NCBI RefSeq assembly: GCF_940670685.1
Contig: NZ_OW711693.1
Location: forward strand, 2,480,001-2,544,000
Origin: Anaeropeptidivorans aminofermentans
Lineage (GTDB): Bacteria > Bacillota > Clostridia > Lachnospirales > UBA5962
Reading direction: 5' to 3'
Length of the DNA: 64,000 bases
Below are positions 1-8,653 of this stretch, piece by piece; position 1 is the first letter of the stretch; each line of letters starts with the position of its first letter. The translations under genes were made by a program, and so were the position numbers. A model generated the notes under the pieces. It did not search any database. It had not been told where the DNA came from and saw nothing but the letters and a program-made list of their open reading frames with translations.

Positions 1-1230
1 ACCCAGATTGATTCATCTGCTATTATTAAAAACGGCGGCGGTGTACAGGTTGTTAATAAGGAATATCGCATCGTTTATTCCAAAGGCCTTGACACCATAG
101 GGAAAAATCAGCTAAATATCCAGGAGTTCACAGCCTTTTTAACCGAAAGCAAAGAAAAGCCCTATCATTACGATATCCTTTATCAGCCAGAGGGTGAATT
201 CTGGCTGATTGTCACCTTCCCCACCTCCATTCGCCTTGATTTTTCCTTAATATATAATAAAGAAGCCTCTTCCAGTGATTTCACACGGACAGGCTTTGCC
301 ATTGCTTTTGTTGCACTTCTTTATTTTTTAATCCTTGCTTTTCTTACCTTTATTTATTCAAGAATTACGGCTGCAAGTATTACTGTGCCTTTACGAAAAC
401 TCTGTGATGGCACAAGGCTTTTACGTGAAGGCGATTATTCCGCAAGGGTGGATTTGCGTCTAAAAAATGAATTTTCTGAACTTCAGAGCACCTTTAACGA
501 CATGGCCGCCCGTATTGAGCATGAAATTTCTCTTCGTAAAAAGTCCGAGGAGGATAGAAAACAATTAGTTCTTGATATTTCCCATGACCTAAAAAACCCT
601 ATGTCAAGCATACATGGCTACGCTGAAATATGTATAAAAAAACCAGAGCTAACCAAGAAGGACCAAAAGGAATATCTTGAAATCATTCTTCATAACAGTA
701 AGAGGGCAAATAAATTGCTTACAGAGCTTTTTGAGCTTTCCCAAATGGATAGCCCTGAGTTCTCATTGAAATCCGAAAAAACAGACCTTTGTGAATACCT
801 GCGGCAGGCTTGTGGCGACCTTGTGCCCCAGTTTGAAGAAACGGGCTTTGTCTATGAATTTACTATTCCAGAAGAAAGCGTTTTTGCTTTGCTTGATGCC
901 GACAGATTCAGCCGGATCATTGGAAATCTTGCAGAAAACGCATTACGGTATAATCCCCAAGGAACAACAATTTCTATAAACATGGCTATTGAAAATCATT
1001 ATGCATTGATTGACTTTAGCGACAATGGGATCGGAATTCCTCCTCACCTTGCAGACAACGTATTTAAGCCTTTCATCAGTGCAGATGATGCTCGCAGTTC
1101 CAAAGCCGGCGGAAGCGGCCTTGGGCTTTCCATCGCACAAAAAATCGCCGAGGCCCACGGAGGGGAATTGACGCTGATACCCCATAGAAATAAGGGCAGC
1201 ACATTCAGGATTACAATTCCTACGATTTAA
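1..1230 (+). CDS. Sensor histidine kinase, 5' end outside window
   Basis: The reading frame is open from base 1, so the true start lies upstream; about 409 residues are visible. It is a membrane histidine kinase of a two-component system. The first ~95 residues are extracytoplasmic, followed by one membrane segment (about residues 98-122), a HAMP linker, a HisKA domain with H-box ISHDLKNP (near residue 195), and a HATPase_c domain with N-box NLAENALRYNP, G1 DNGIGIP and G2 GGSGLGLS. All motifs needed for autophosphorylation are present. The cognate response regulator is probably just upstream (inference). The gene ends at a strong terminator, so it is the last gene of its operon. The ligand cannot be deduced. 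Confidence 0.93.
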   Translation, partial: TQIDSSAIIKNGGGVQVVNKEYRIVYSKGLDTIGKNQLNIQEFTAFLTESKEKPYHYDILYQPEGEFWLIVTFPTSIRLDFSLIYNKEASSSDFTRTGFAIAFVALLYFLILAFLTFIYSRITAASITVPLRKLCDGTRLLREGDYSARVDLRLKNEFSELQSTFNDMAARIEHEISLRKKSEEDRKQLVLDISHDLKNPMSSIHGYAEICIKKPELTKKDQKEYLEIILHNSKRANKLLTELFELSQMDSPEFSLKSEKTDLCEYLRQACGDLVPQFEETGFVYEFTIPEESVFALLDADRFSRIIGNLAENALRYNPQGTTISINMAIENHYALIDFSDNGIGIPPHLADNVFKPFISADDARSSKAGGSGLGLSIAQKIAEAHGGELTLIPHRNKGSTFRITIPTI

Positions 1231-1248
1231 GGTAAATTTAAAGTTCAT

Positions 1249-1312
1249 ATCAGCTGTATGAAAGGTTCCATTGCTATAATGGCAATGAGCCTTAAATACA
1301 GCTGATTTTTTA
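1249..1312 (+). terminator. Rho-independent terminator of the histidine kinase
   Basis: Perfect 11-base arms (ATCAGCTGTAT at 1249-1259, ATACAGCTGAT at 1296-1306) enclose further pairing arms AAGG/CCTT and CATTGC/GCAATG, and are followed by a T run at 1306-1311. The long nested stem ends just before the next (broken) gene. Confidence 0.85.
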
Positions 1313-1319
1313 TTGTGGG

Positions 1320-2215
1320 GTGATAAATAATAAAGCACGAACCGTTCCTTTTAGAAATGCTTTTAACAAATCTTGCCTTTTTTTTGCGGCAAATTAGTAT
1401 ACAAAACATTTGCAGACCGTCTGCCTCTTGCCGGCAGCGAGCAGGTGCTTGATTTCGGGTGCGGAATGGGCACAGTCGCCTATTATGTTATGAAAAGGCT
1501 TCCCAAAGGACAATTGACCTGTATTGATATTTCAGAAAGATGGCTTAATACCTGCCGTAAGACTTTAAGCAAATACAGAAACGTTAGTTTTATAAAATCG
1601 GATTTTCCGGAACTGGTTGACAGCAGCTTTAATGTAGTATACTGCCACTTTGTCTTACATGATATTTCAAAAAGTGAGCTTGAAAAAGTAATTTCTGTGC
1701 TGACTAAATCCATCAAATCCGGCGGCACTTTCATTTTTCGCGAACCATTAAATGAAACGGAAAAATTAAATATAATCAAAAGGCTAGTTGAGGAAAATGA
1801 CCTATCTCTCAAAAACAGCCGAATCACAGATATTCCGCTGATGGGCAATGCCCTTACAAAATATCTGAAAGAACACTTTTCACAGGAGAAGATTTATCTG
1901 ATCGGTGAATCCTGGGGCAGTGCTTTAGGAATTTTTCTCATTGATAAATATCCTGAATCCTATCATGGATTTATCGGTACTGCACAAATGGTTGACTTTG
2001 CCGAAACCGAACGCATGGATTATAGAAAGGTAATGGAAATTGCAGAAGCAAAAGGTGACACTGCTATTATAGAACAGCTTAAGAAAAACGGCCTTCCCCC
2101 CTACTACGGGAAAAGTGCAACCGGAAAAGTTACAATTAAAAATTTAGAAGACAGGAATAAACAGGCAGCTAAAATTTATTTGGACAGTATAGATAATATC
2201 AAAAATCACTTATAA
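1320..2215 (+). pseudogene. Chimeric pseudogene: SAM methyltransferase head fused to alpha/beta-hydrolase tail
   Basis: From GTG 1320 one frame encodes a methyltransferase-like start (INNKARTVPFRNAFNKSC). It then breaks in an eight-T run (1378-1385): one extra T would join it to the frame that continues CGKLVYKTFADRL and carries the SAM-binding motif VLDFGCGMGT and a typical class I methyltransferase core to about nt 1850. From there, in the same frame, the protein becomes a piece of an unrelated alpha/beta hydrolase, with nucleophile elbow GESWGS and the following helix, ending at 2215. The hydrolase piece lacks its N-terminal beta strands, and the methyltransferase lacks its C-terminus. I infer a deletion that fused two neighbouring genes, plus a frameshift. 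An intact ORF starting at TTG 1373 exists, but it would lack the normal N-terminus. Confidence 0.75.
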
Positions 2216-2273
2216 AAATAATTCATACCGGCAACGTAATATTCATGGTCCAATAAAACAAAATGAGAACTAT

Positions 2274-2300
2274 CACGGCCTTAAGTCAAATAAGGCCGTG
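2274..2300. terminator. Perfect 10-bp hairpin after the chimeric gene
   Basis: CACGGCCTTA (2274-2283) pairs with TAAGGCCGTG (2291-2300) around a 7-base loop. There is no T run on either side, so it may be a weak terminator or processing site between the convergent remnants. Confidence 0.4.
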
Positions 2301-2357
2301 GTTCTGTGAAAAACAAACCCCGGCCCTTTTTATGTTAAATAAATAATATTATTAATA

Positions 2358-2585
2358 TTAAATGCTTTTTCCGAAATGCTCCATGGCCTGTTTAAACTCT
2401 TCTACATATTCAGATTTAATCATTTCAAGGATTTTTTTACTGCTTTCTTCAAATGCATTGGCATCAAATGTTCCTGCTTTTTGCTGCTGAAAGTTTTCTT
2501 TAAGTAAAGCAGATAATTCGTCCGCCTTGCCTTCCTTAACACGTTCAAGAATTCAATTGAAGAATTGATTTTGACCCTTTTCCAT
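2358..2585 (-). pseudogene. Small helical protein gene with an in-frame TGA at codon 11
   Basis: On the minus strand an ideal ribosome binding site (GGAAGGAGAAG) precedes ATG 2585. The frame reads MEKGQNQFFN, then TGA (2553-2555), then continues open for 64 codons (ILERVKEGKADELSALL... to EHFGKSI) to TAA at 2358. The downstream part is amphipathic, charged and helical with sensible codon use, so this looks like a real 75-residue protein recently broken by a nonsense change (TGG to TGA would explain it). No good restart codon follows the TGA. I do not recognise the family. Suppression or recoding is possible but less likely. Confidence 0.6.
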
Positions 2586-3513
2586 TATATCTTCTCCTTC
2601 CGCCTATTTCTCTATTAATTAGAATAAACTTAGATTTTGCTCATAGTATATCCAAAAATAACATCCCTATCAATATACATCTTATGGCGGCTGAACTCGA
2701 GGGCTTGAGCATGAATAGCGGACAGTATACATACAATTTTAAGTTCATTTAAAAATCGACAAAAAAATTTGAAAAATTTGGCGAAAAATCAGATTTACCA
2801 CCTAAATGGGTATGAATAAAAAGATAATCTGCTATATTATTTTATATAGTAGATTTTTTTATACACAAGAATAATATTCTGTTATTTAAAAATTTAGAAC
2901 GGTCAAAGAATTATACCATAAAAAATGAAAATTACTTTTCAGCAAAGAGATTCTTTTTTAAGCAAAATAAACTAAGGTTTATATCCAGAAAATACAAATT
3001 AAAGCATTCTATGTAAAATTCTTTAAAGAAAATCAGACAATTATGACGATATAAATAATAGAAAGGAAATAAAAACCAACAACGGATAATATTATTCCCT
3101 CTTTTATTAAAAAAGGAACTTATAACGATAAAATACCATTATGGCGGTTTATAGGCCGCAATTACATTATTTCTTGTGGCCGAAAAAGAAGAATTAAACC
3201 TGGATATACACTTAAAAAATATAAAAGTCAAATAATAATATTATGATCTTTTCCTATTGCGTATCGGAAGAGTTCTCTATGAAAAATGAAAGGAGGATAC
3301 TCCTATGGCATAGTCAAATGATTGGAAATCAATAAAGGCCGGAACAGGAATCTATTTCTATTTTAAATACATCGGATAGAATTGGTTTTGAAAGGCACGG
3401 ACAGAATTTATTTTAATGAGTAGATTTTCTGCAAAAAAGCGACACAAGAATTTATGGATATTGTTTTATAGCCAAAGAAAACAAACTTACATAACATAAA
3501 GGAGGATACATAT
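2586..3513. other. 928-bp AT-rich spacer upstream of the first chemoreceptor
   Basis: No convincing gene. It contains the conserved motif-hairpin element at 2781-2860. Near the end, at 3280, a possible 18-codon leader (MKNERRILLW...) overlaps a strong Shine-Dalgarno held in a small hairpin (AGGAGGATACTCCT, 3293-3306), which itself precedes an ATG-GCA-TAG mini-ORF. The rest is very A+T-rich with no long palindromes. It is probably the leader and promoter region of the downstream receptor. Confidence 0.5.
2781..2860 (+). promoter_or_regulatory. Motif-hairpin element, copy 1
   Basis: GCGAAAAATC, then TTTACCACCTAAATGGGTA TGAA (2794-2814), then a 12-bp stem (2826-2837 / 2844-2855) with a seven-T tail. 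It aligns base by base with the element at 11193-11276, and the two hairpins keep pairing although their sequences differ. The core ACC-TAAATG-GGT is a small dyad. Either an operator next to an attenuator or a structured leader; no known riboswitch class recognised. Confidence 0.5.
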
Positions 3514-5574
3514 ATGTTTAAAAAGCTTAAAGCAAATAAGCAAGACCCAAACCTCTCTTCAAAAGGGCTTAAGACACTTCTGTTAAGAATTCTCATATAT
3601 GTCGGGGTTCCGGTAATCATTTCATATCTGGTTGTAAGCGTCGTTCTGATGAATATTGTCAGCACAACCGTTTCTCGTCTTACAACCAATGAATTAAGCG
3701 CTAAGTCGCAAGCGGTGGCCAATGATATTAATGCTTATTTTGGAAAATATTTTGACATAACTGAACAACTTTCCTATAACAGCCAGGCACAAACATTATT
3801 TGGGGAACTGGTTCCCGGAGTTATCATCGAAGAGTATGAAGGTGTAAAGCCGGTAAAGGAAACCATGGAAAATATCCAAGCGGCAAGCGGAGATACCATT
3901 ATGGCTGTATGGGTAGCAGATATAGATTCAAGCCAGCTTATACAGGCAGACGGTGCTTTCCTGCGTGAAGGCTGGGCAGTAAAGGAACGCCCATGGTATA
4001 AACAGCTTTCGGCGGCTAACCACACCATAATGACAGAACCTTATGAAGACAGTGTCACCAAGTCTCAGATTGTAAGCGTAATTAGCCCTGTATATCAACC
4101 GGGAAGCAATGAAATTATAGGGTCAACGGGAGTAGACTTTTCACTGGACGAGCTTGCAAGAATCATCAGATCCTATACCTTGGGTAAAACCGGCTTTTAT
4201 ATCCTCATAACCGATTCGGGCCAGATTATTTATCACCCTGTTTCTGATAATATTGGCAAAAATATTGCCGATATAGATATATCGGATAATATTCAAAATG
4301 CGATGCTTTCCAGATTGGAAGGCAGTTTGGAATATACTTCTCACGGTATTGAAAACCACGGCTATGTTGCATCAGTCGGTAATACAGGCTGGATGATAGC
4401 AACAGGCTTACCGGATACAGAGTTTTATCAGGAATATAGTACAGCAAGAACCGCCACAATCTCTGTCTTTGTCATTGCCGCCGTGTGTGTTTTCTTTATG
4501 ATTTTACTTGTATCACGGCTTATTGTCGCACCGATTAAGAAGCTCACCCTAACGGCTAACCGGATTGCAGAAGGAGACCTTGATGTTTCGGCTGAGGCCG
4601 CTTCCCGTGACGAAATAGGGCAGATGGCAGATGCAATCAACCGCACCGTCATACAGCTTCGCCGATATATCGCCTACATAAAGGAAATTACCTCTACCCT
4701 TGAAAACATGGCTCAGGGAGATATGCGTATTCATCTTAAAGAAGATTATGTAGGTGAATTTGCATCTATCCGGTCGGCTTTTACAATGCTTTCCAATTCG
4801 TTAAATTATACTCTGCGTACTATTGATACTGCCGCCGAACAAGTAAGCGCAGGTTCTTCTCAGGTTGCAAGCGGTGCCCAGGCTCTTGCCTCCGGCTCAA
4901 CCGAACAGGCCGCCTCTGTGGAAGAATTAAGCTCCTCCGTCGAAAGAGTTGCAGAACAAGCAGCGGAAAATTCGTCTAACGTTATGGCTGCGGTTAGCCA
5001 TATTGAGCAGGCAGGCACAGCAGTAAACGAAGGAAATGAGCATATGAAGCACCTTGCCGGCGCAATGGCAGACATTAACTCTGCTTCTAATCAAATAGCA
5101 AGTATTACAAAGGTTATTGAGGACATTGCCTTCCAGACAAACATTCTGGCCCTTAACGCCGCCATTGAGGCCGCCCGGGCAGGAAACGCAGGAAAGGGCT
5201 TTGCCGTGGTAGCCGATGAAGTACGTAATCTTGCAGCAAAGTCCGCAGAAGCCGTTAGACAGACCGGAGAACTGATTGAGGCTTCTGTTGCAGCCGTTAA
5301 GAGGGGCACTGAAATTACCGCTCAAACAGCCCATATCCTTCAAGACGTGGGTGAAAAGGCTAATAAGGTTAGTGAAAGCTTTGATAAAATTGAGAGAGCA
5401 TCTGCTGAACAAGCCTATGCAATCGATCAAATAAAAGAGGGCATTGCCCAAGTTTCTGCCGTTGTTCAAAATAATGCCGCAACTGCGGAAGAGAACTCCG
5501 CAACCAGCCAGGAAATGTCTGCTCAGGCAGCTACTCTTCGTGAAGAGGTGGGTAAATTTAAGCTGGGCGAGTGA
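3514..5574 (+). CDS. Methyl-accepting chemotaxis protein, dCache-type sensor
   Basis: 686-residue membrane chemoreceptor. TM1 is about residues 27-50, a large extracellular double-Cache-like domain follows (about 51-308; [17 protein letters not shown] and [13 protein letters not shown] are typical Cache segments), then TM2 about 311-335, a HAMP domain, a second HAMP-like stretch ([15 protein letters not shown]) and the long MCP signalling coiled coil. The tip carries the CheA/CheW-binding hairpin ([20 protein letters not shown], near 537-560). The start is set by AAAGGAGG upstream of ATG 3514. Signalling-domain sequence is almost identical to the receptor at 11941, showing duplication, while the sensor has diverged. 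It ends KFKLGE and lacks the C-terminal tail of the other two receptors. Cache sensors often bind amino acids or organic acids; the ligand here is unknown. Confidence 0.95.
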   Translation: MFKKLKANKQDPNLSSKGLKTLLLRILIYVGVPVIISYLVVSVVLMNIVSTTVSRLTTNELSAKSQAVANDINAYFGKYFDITEQLSYNSQAQTLFGELVPGVIIEEYEGVKPVKETMENIQAASGDTIMAVWVADIDSSQLIQADGAFLREGWAVKERPWYKQLSAANHTIMTEPYEDSVTKSQIVSVISPVYQPGSNEIIGSTGVDFSLDELARIIRSYTLGKTGFYILITDSGQIIYHPVSDNIGKNIADIDISDNIQNAMLSRLEGSLEYTSHGIENHGYVASVGNTGWMIATGLPDTEFYQEYSTARTATISVFVIAAVCVFFMILLVSRLIVAPIKKLTLTANRIAEGDLDVSAEAASRDEIGQMADAINRTVIQLRRYIAYIKEITSTLENMAQGDMRIHLKEDYVGEFASIRSAFTMLSNSLNYTLRTIDTAAEQVSAGSSQVASGAQALASGSTEQAASVEELSSSVERVAEQAAENSSNVMAAVSHIEQAGTAVNEGNEHMKHLAGAMADINSASNQIASITKVIEDIAFQTNILALNAAIEAARAGNAGKGFAVVADEVRNLAAKSAEAVRQTGELIEASVAAVKRGTEITAQTAHILQDVGEKANKVSESFDKIERASAEQAYAIDQIKEGIAQVSAVVQNNAATAEENSATSQEMSAQAATLREEVGKFKLGE

Positions 5575-5636
5575 TAGAACAGAGGATAATTGAGAGGAAT
5601 ATAGAATTCATAAAAAATGGCAGTTTAAGAGTTAAC

Positions 5637-5675
5637 ATAGTAAATTAACTGGAAAAACTCAAATTAATTTACTAT
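5637..5675. repeat. Short hairpin with dispersed-repeat ends
   Basis: ATAGTAAATTAA (5637-5648) and its complement TTAATTTACTAT (5664-5675) flank 15 bases. The ends match those of the larger palindromic repeats elsewhere in the window (TATAGTAAA...), so this may be an internally deleted copy. It could also act as the end of the receptor transcript. Confidence 0.5.
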
Positions 5676-5690
5676 AAGCATTAAAGGGAA

Positions 5691-5730
5691 GCCTATTGAA
5701 CTTTAAAGCATGCATTAAAGTTCAATAGGC
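5691..5730. repeat. 40-bp near-perfect palindrome before the GGDEF-EAL gene
   Basis: The arms GCCTATTGAACTTTAA (5691-5706) and TTAAAGTTCAATAGGC (5715-5730) are exact complements around AGCATGCA. It sits directly before the Shine-Dalgarno of the gene at 5750, so it could be an operator or a leader hairpin. Confidence 0.6.
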
Positions 5731-5749
5731 ATAGACGGAGGTAATAAGG

Positions 5750-8107
5750 ATGAAAAATAAGTCGAAAAAACAGATATGGGCTTGGATGATAATTCTAGCC
5801 GTTAACTCTTTGATGGTCATACTTTTTCCATTGGTGTTTTCTCAAAGCATCAATTCGGATTTTAAGTGGTATATGATGCAGCAAAGACAGAATTCTGTCA
5901 GTAGAATGGTTCACCTTACCTATAACGCCGTCGAACCGTTGATTGACCAGCTTAAAAATGACGAAATAAGCCGCGAAGAAGCAATAGAAAGAATCAGCGG
6001 TCTTGTGAGAAAAATGACTTACGGCGATGAGTTCGGCCCTAATTATATTTTCATGAGTACCTATGATGGAATTATGCTTGTTCAGCCCTATGAACCGGAA
6101 AAGGAAGGTACTGATCAATGGCTTCTTCAAGACGCAAACGGCAAATATATTATACAAGAGCTTGCAAATGCAGCAAAAGCAAATCCTGAGGGCTCTTTTG
6201 TGACATATAATTATTATATACCGAATCTATCCACTGTTGAGGAGAAGCTCTCTTTTGTCATAGGGATACCAGAAATTAACGCTTACATAGGTACCGGCAT
6301 ATATATGGAAAGCAACTATAAAATGCTTAAGGCAACTCTTGAAAAGCAACGGATAACTTATATTGCGACGACAATTTTTATACTTGCATCATTTTTGCTA
6401 TATACACGGGCACTCCTTAGAAACAATCAGCGGCTTCAACAGGAGATTAAGGAGCGGACCTACGCAGAGAATAATTTATGGACTGTGTTTGATACCATTC
6501 ACGATGCCATTATAATTCATGATGAAAAAGGAAGGCTTCTGCATACGAATAAACAGGCCAGCATTATGTACGGCCTAAACTGCGATGATATTCTTAATTA
6601 TAGTATCAAAGACATCACCGTAGACCCTGTTCTTGAAAATCAATGGATTGAAAAATTAAATGAAAAGATTGAGAACCAAGGCTTTGTAATCTTTGAATGT
6701 AAATCAAAGAAACCGCTGGAGGGAACAGTCCTTGACCTAGAGATTGCCCTTCGTAAGACTCAGTGGTCTGGAACAAATGCTTATGTAGCTGCTGCACGCA
6801 ATATTACGGAACGAAAACGATATATGGAGAATATTCATCGCCTTGCTTATTTTGACAGCCTTACGGGCCTTCCCAACAGGGCCTATATCATGCGCGAATT
6901 ATATAAAAGGCTGGATAGATGCACCGATAGCTGCGGCTCCGGCTCCGCTTTCTTTATAGATGTGGATAATTTCAAAATAATTAATGATACCCACGGACAC
7001 TCCTGCGGTGACCGTATGCTGATTGAAATCGCAACACGCCTGAATACCCTTTCTTCACCAAATCTTACCTTATCACGGTCCGGAGGCGATGAATTTCTAA
7101 TACTTTCTGCCAATGCTTCTAGAAAAGAGGAAGTTCTTAAACTGGGGGATCAAATCTTTTCCTTATTTAAGGAGGCTATTATTATCGATAACATCAGCTT
7201 CCATGTTACCTGCAGCATAGGGATTGTATTCTACCCCAGAGACGGAAAGACAGTTGAGGAGCTTTTGAAGCATGCTGATCTTGCGATGTATAAAGCTAAA
7301 AATCAGGGAAGAGATAAATATGTTCTGTTTGACAGCAGCATGGTAACGGAGCTTTCTCAGAGGACAGAACTCGAGAATCGCCTGAGAGAAGCTTACAAAA
7401 ACAGAGAATTTCTATTGCATTATCAGCCGCAAATTGATTCAGAGAGCGGCAAAGTCATTGGTATTGAAGCCCTTATACGCTGGCACAGTGATTCTCATGG
7501 GCTTATATCCCCAGAGGATTTTATTCCTGTGGCTGAGGAAATGGGCCTTATTAATGAAATCGGCATGTGGGTCATAGAAGAAAGCTTTAGCTTTGCCCGG
7601 AGCCTAATGGATAAGGGCATATGCGTTTCCTGTAATGTATCTCCTGTTCAGCTGAAGCAAATTAGCTTCGTTGATGACGTTATTGAAGCTTTTAACCGGT
7701 TTGGCCTTAAGAAAGGCAGCGTGGCAATTGAAATCACCGAATCCTGTCTGGTTGAATCCTTTGGCGACACCTATGCAAAGCTTGCCAGATTAAGGGACTG
7801 CGGTATTATGATTTATTTAGACGATTTTGGCACCGGCTATTCCTCTTTGAACTATATGAAGAGCCTGCCCATTGACGTACTGAAAATCGACAAATCCTTT
7901 ATTGATAATATTACGGCAGACGGCATTGAACGGCACATTGTAAAAACAATTGTATCTCTCGCCCGGGAAATAGGGCTTAAAGTTATTGCAGAAGGCGTAG
8001 AAGAAAAGGCACAGCAGACCTATCTGACTGCCTGCGGCTGTAATGCCATCCAAGGTTATCTTTTTAGCCGGCCTGTTTCGGAATCAGAAGTACTGGATTT
8101 AATATAA
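5750..8107 (+). CDS. Cache-PAS-GGDEF-EAL cyclic-di-GMP signalling protein
   Basis: 785-residue membrane protein. TM1 is about residues 10-32, an extracellular single Cache domain (about 35-195) follows, TM2 about 200-222, PAS (about 240-354), GGDEF (about 364-523) and EAL (about 544-780). The GGDEF site is intact (SRSGGDEF) but there is no RxxD inhibitory site before it. The EAL domain keeps all expected catalytic residues: EALIRW, CNVSP, EITE, the DDFGTGYSS pair of aspartates, LKIDKSF, AEGVE and QGY. I infer a working cyclic-di-GMP phosphodiesterase, with the GGDEF domain either active or GTP-sensing. The start has GGAGG 9 bases upstream. Two 40-bp palindromes flank the gene. Between chemoreceptors, it probably sets motile or sessile behaviour in response to an external ligand. 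Confidence 0.94.
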   Translation: MKNKSKKQIWAWMIILAVNSLMVILFPLVFSQSINSDFKWYMMQQRQNSVSRMVHLTYNAVEPLIDQLKNDEISREEAIERISGLVRKMTYGDEFGPNYIFMSTYDGIMLVQPYEPEKEGTDQWLLQDANGKYIIQELANAAKANPEGSFVTYNYYIPNLSTVEEKLSFVIGIPEINAYIGTGIYMESNYKMLKATLEKQRITYIATTIFILASFLLYTRALLRNNQRLQQEIKERTYAENNLWTVFDTIHDAIIIHDEKGRLLHTNKQASIMYGLNCDDILNYSIKDITVDPVLENQWIEKLNEKIENQGFVIFECKSKKPLEGTVLDLEIALRKTQWSGTNAYVAAARNITERKRYMENIHRLAYFDSLTGLPNRAYIMRELYKRLDRCTDSCGSGSAFFIDVDNFKIINDTHGHSCGDRMLIEIATRLNTLSSPNLTLSRSGGDEFLILSANASRKEEVLKLGDQIFSLFKEAIIIDNISFHVTCSIGIVFYPRDGKTVEELLKHADLAMYKAKNQGRDKYVLFDSSMVTELSQRTELENRLREAYKNREFLLHYQPQIDSESGKVIGIEALIRWHSDSHGLISPEDFIPVAEEMGLINEIGMWVIEESFSFARSLMDKGICVSCNVSPVQLKQISFVDDVIEAFNRFGLKKGSVAIEITESCLVESFGDTYAKLARLRDCGIMIYLDDFGTGYSSLNYMKSLPIDVLKIDKSFIDNITADGIERHIVKTIVSLAREIGLKVIAEGVEEKAQQTYLTACGCNAIQGYLFSRPVSESEVLDLI

Positions 8108-8653
8108 AAACAAAAGCGAAATTATCTTTTAGAGAGAATCAATTATAGCTCCCCTTCCCTGAATCTTGCGATAACCATAGGGCTAGTCTGTTTCTCTCAG
8201 TCCATGCAGCAAATATTGATTATAGAAATCCAGTATTTTGTTATAACAAAATACTGGATTTCTTATTAATACCCAAAGGTATGAACTTAGGAAGCACCAG
8301 GTTAGGATTTATATAAACAAATCCATGTTTGCAAAACAAGTTTACATTTTGTTGTATATCAAAATTTTAAACAGAATTATCCTTTGTCGATTTGTGGCGA
8401 TTTATGTAACTCTATTCATTGAAGAATCATATATTCCATGATAAAATAAACCGGATGGGGATAAAATAATGAATCATTTGCGGAGAACGGCAGCGAAGTG
8501 CGAATGGTAGTTTTGTGCTGTCTGAGAATCAAGTGAAAGGTATAATGAAAAAGAAGCAGCCTTGATTTTGACAGATGCTTTAAAGCCAGCAGCTATATGG
8601 TAAACATCGGGAAAATGAGTCACTGTCTCCCTCATCAGACTGGAGGAAACAAG
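8108..8653. other. Spacer before the LuxR gene
   Basis: 546 bp without a gene. Holds the perfect 40-bp palindrome at 8224-8263, a short core of the ACC-YAAA-GGTATGAA motif at 8270-8286, and a segment (8281-8340) resembling pieces of the spacers at 22905 and 47220. The end is the leader of the LuxR regulator. Confidence 0.5.
8224..8263. repeat. Perfect 40-bp palindrome
   Basis: AGAAATCCAGTATTTTGTTA (8224-8243) is followed directly by its exact complement (8244-8263), without a loop. It lies 117 bp after the GGDEF-EAL gene. There is only a weak T tract after it, so it may serve as a terminator on both strands or as a protein-binding site. Confidence 0.7.

Noticed and set aside
2358-2585. Selenocysteine reading of the internal TGA
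   Set aside because: No SECIS-like hairpin is evident just after the TGA and the protein has no redox context; a nonsense mutation is simpler.
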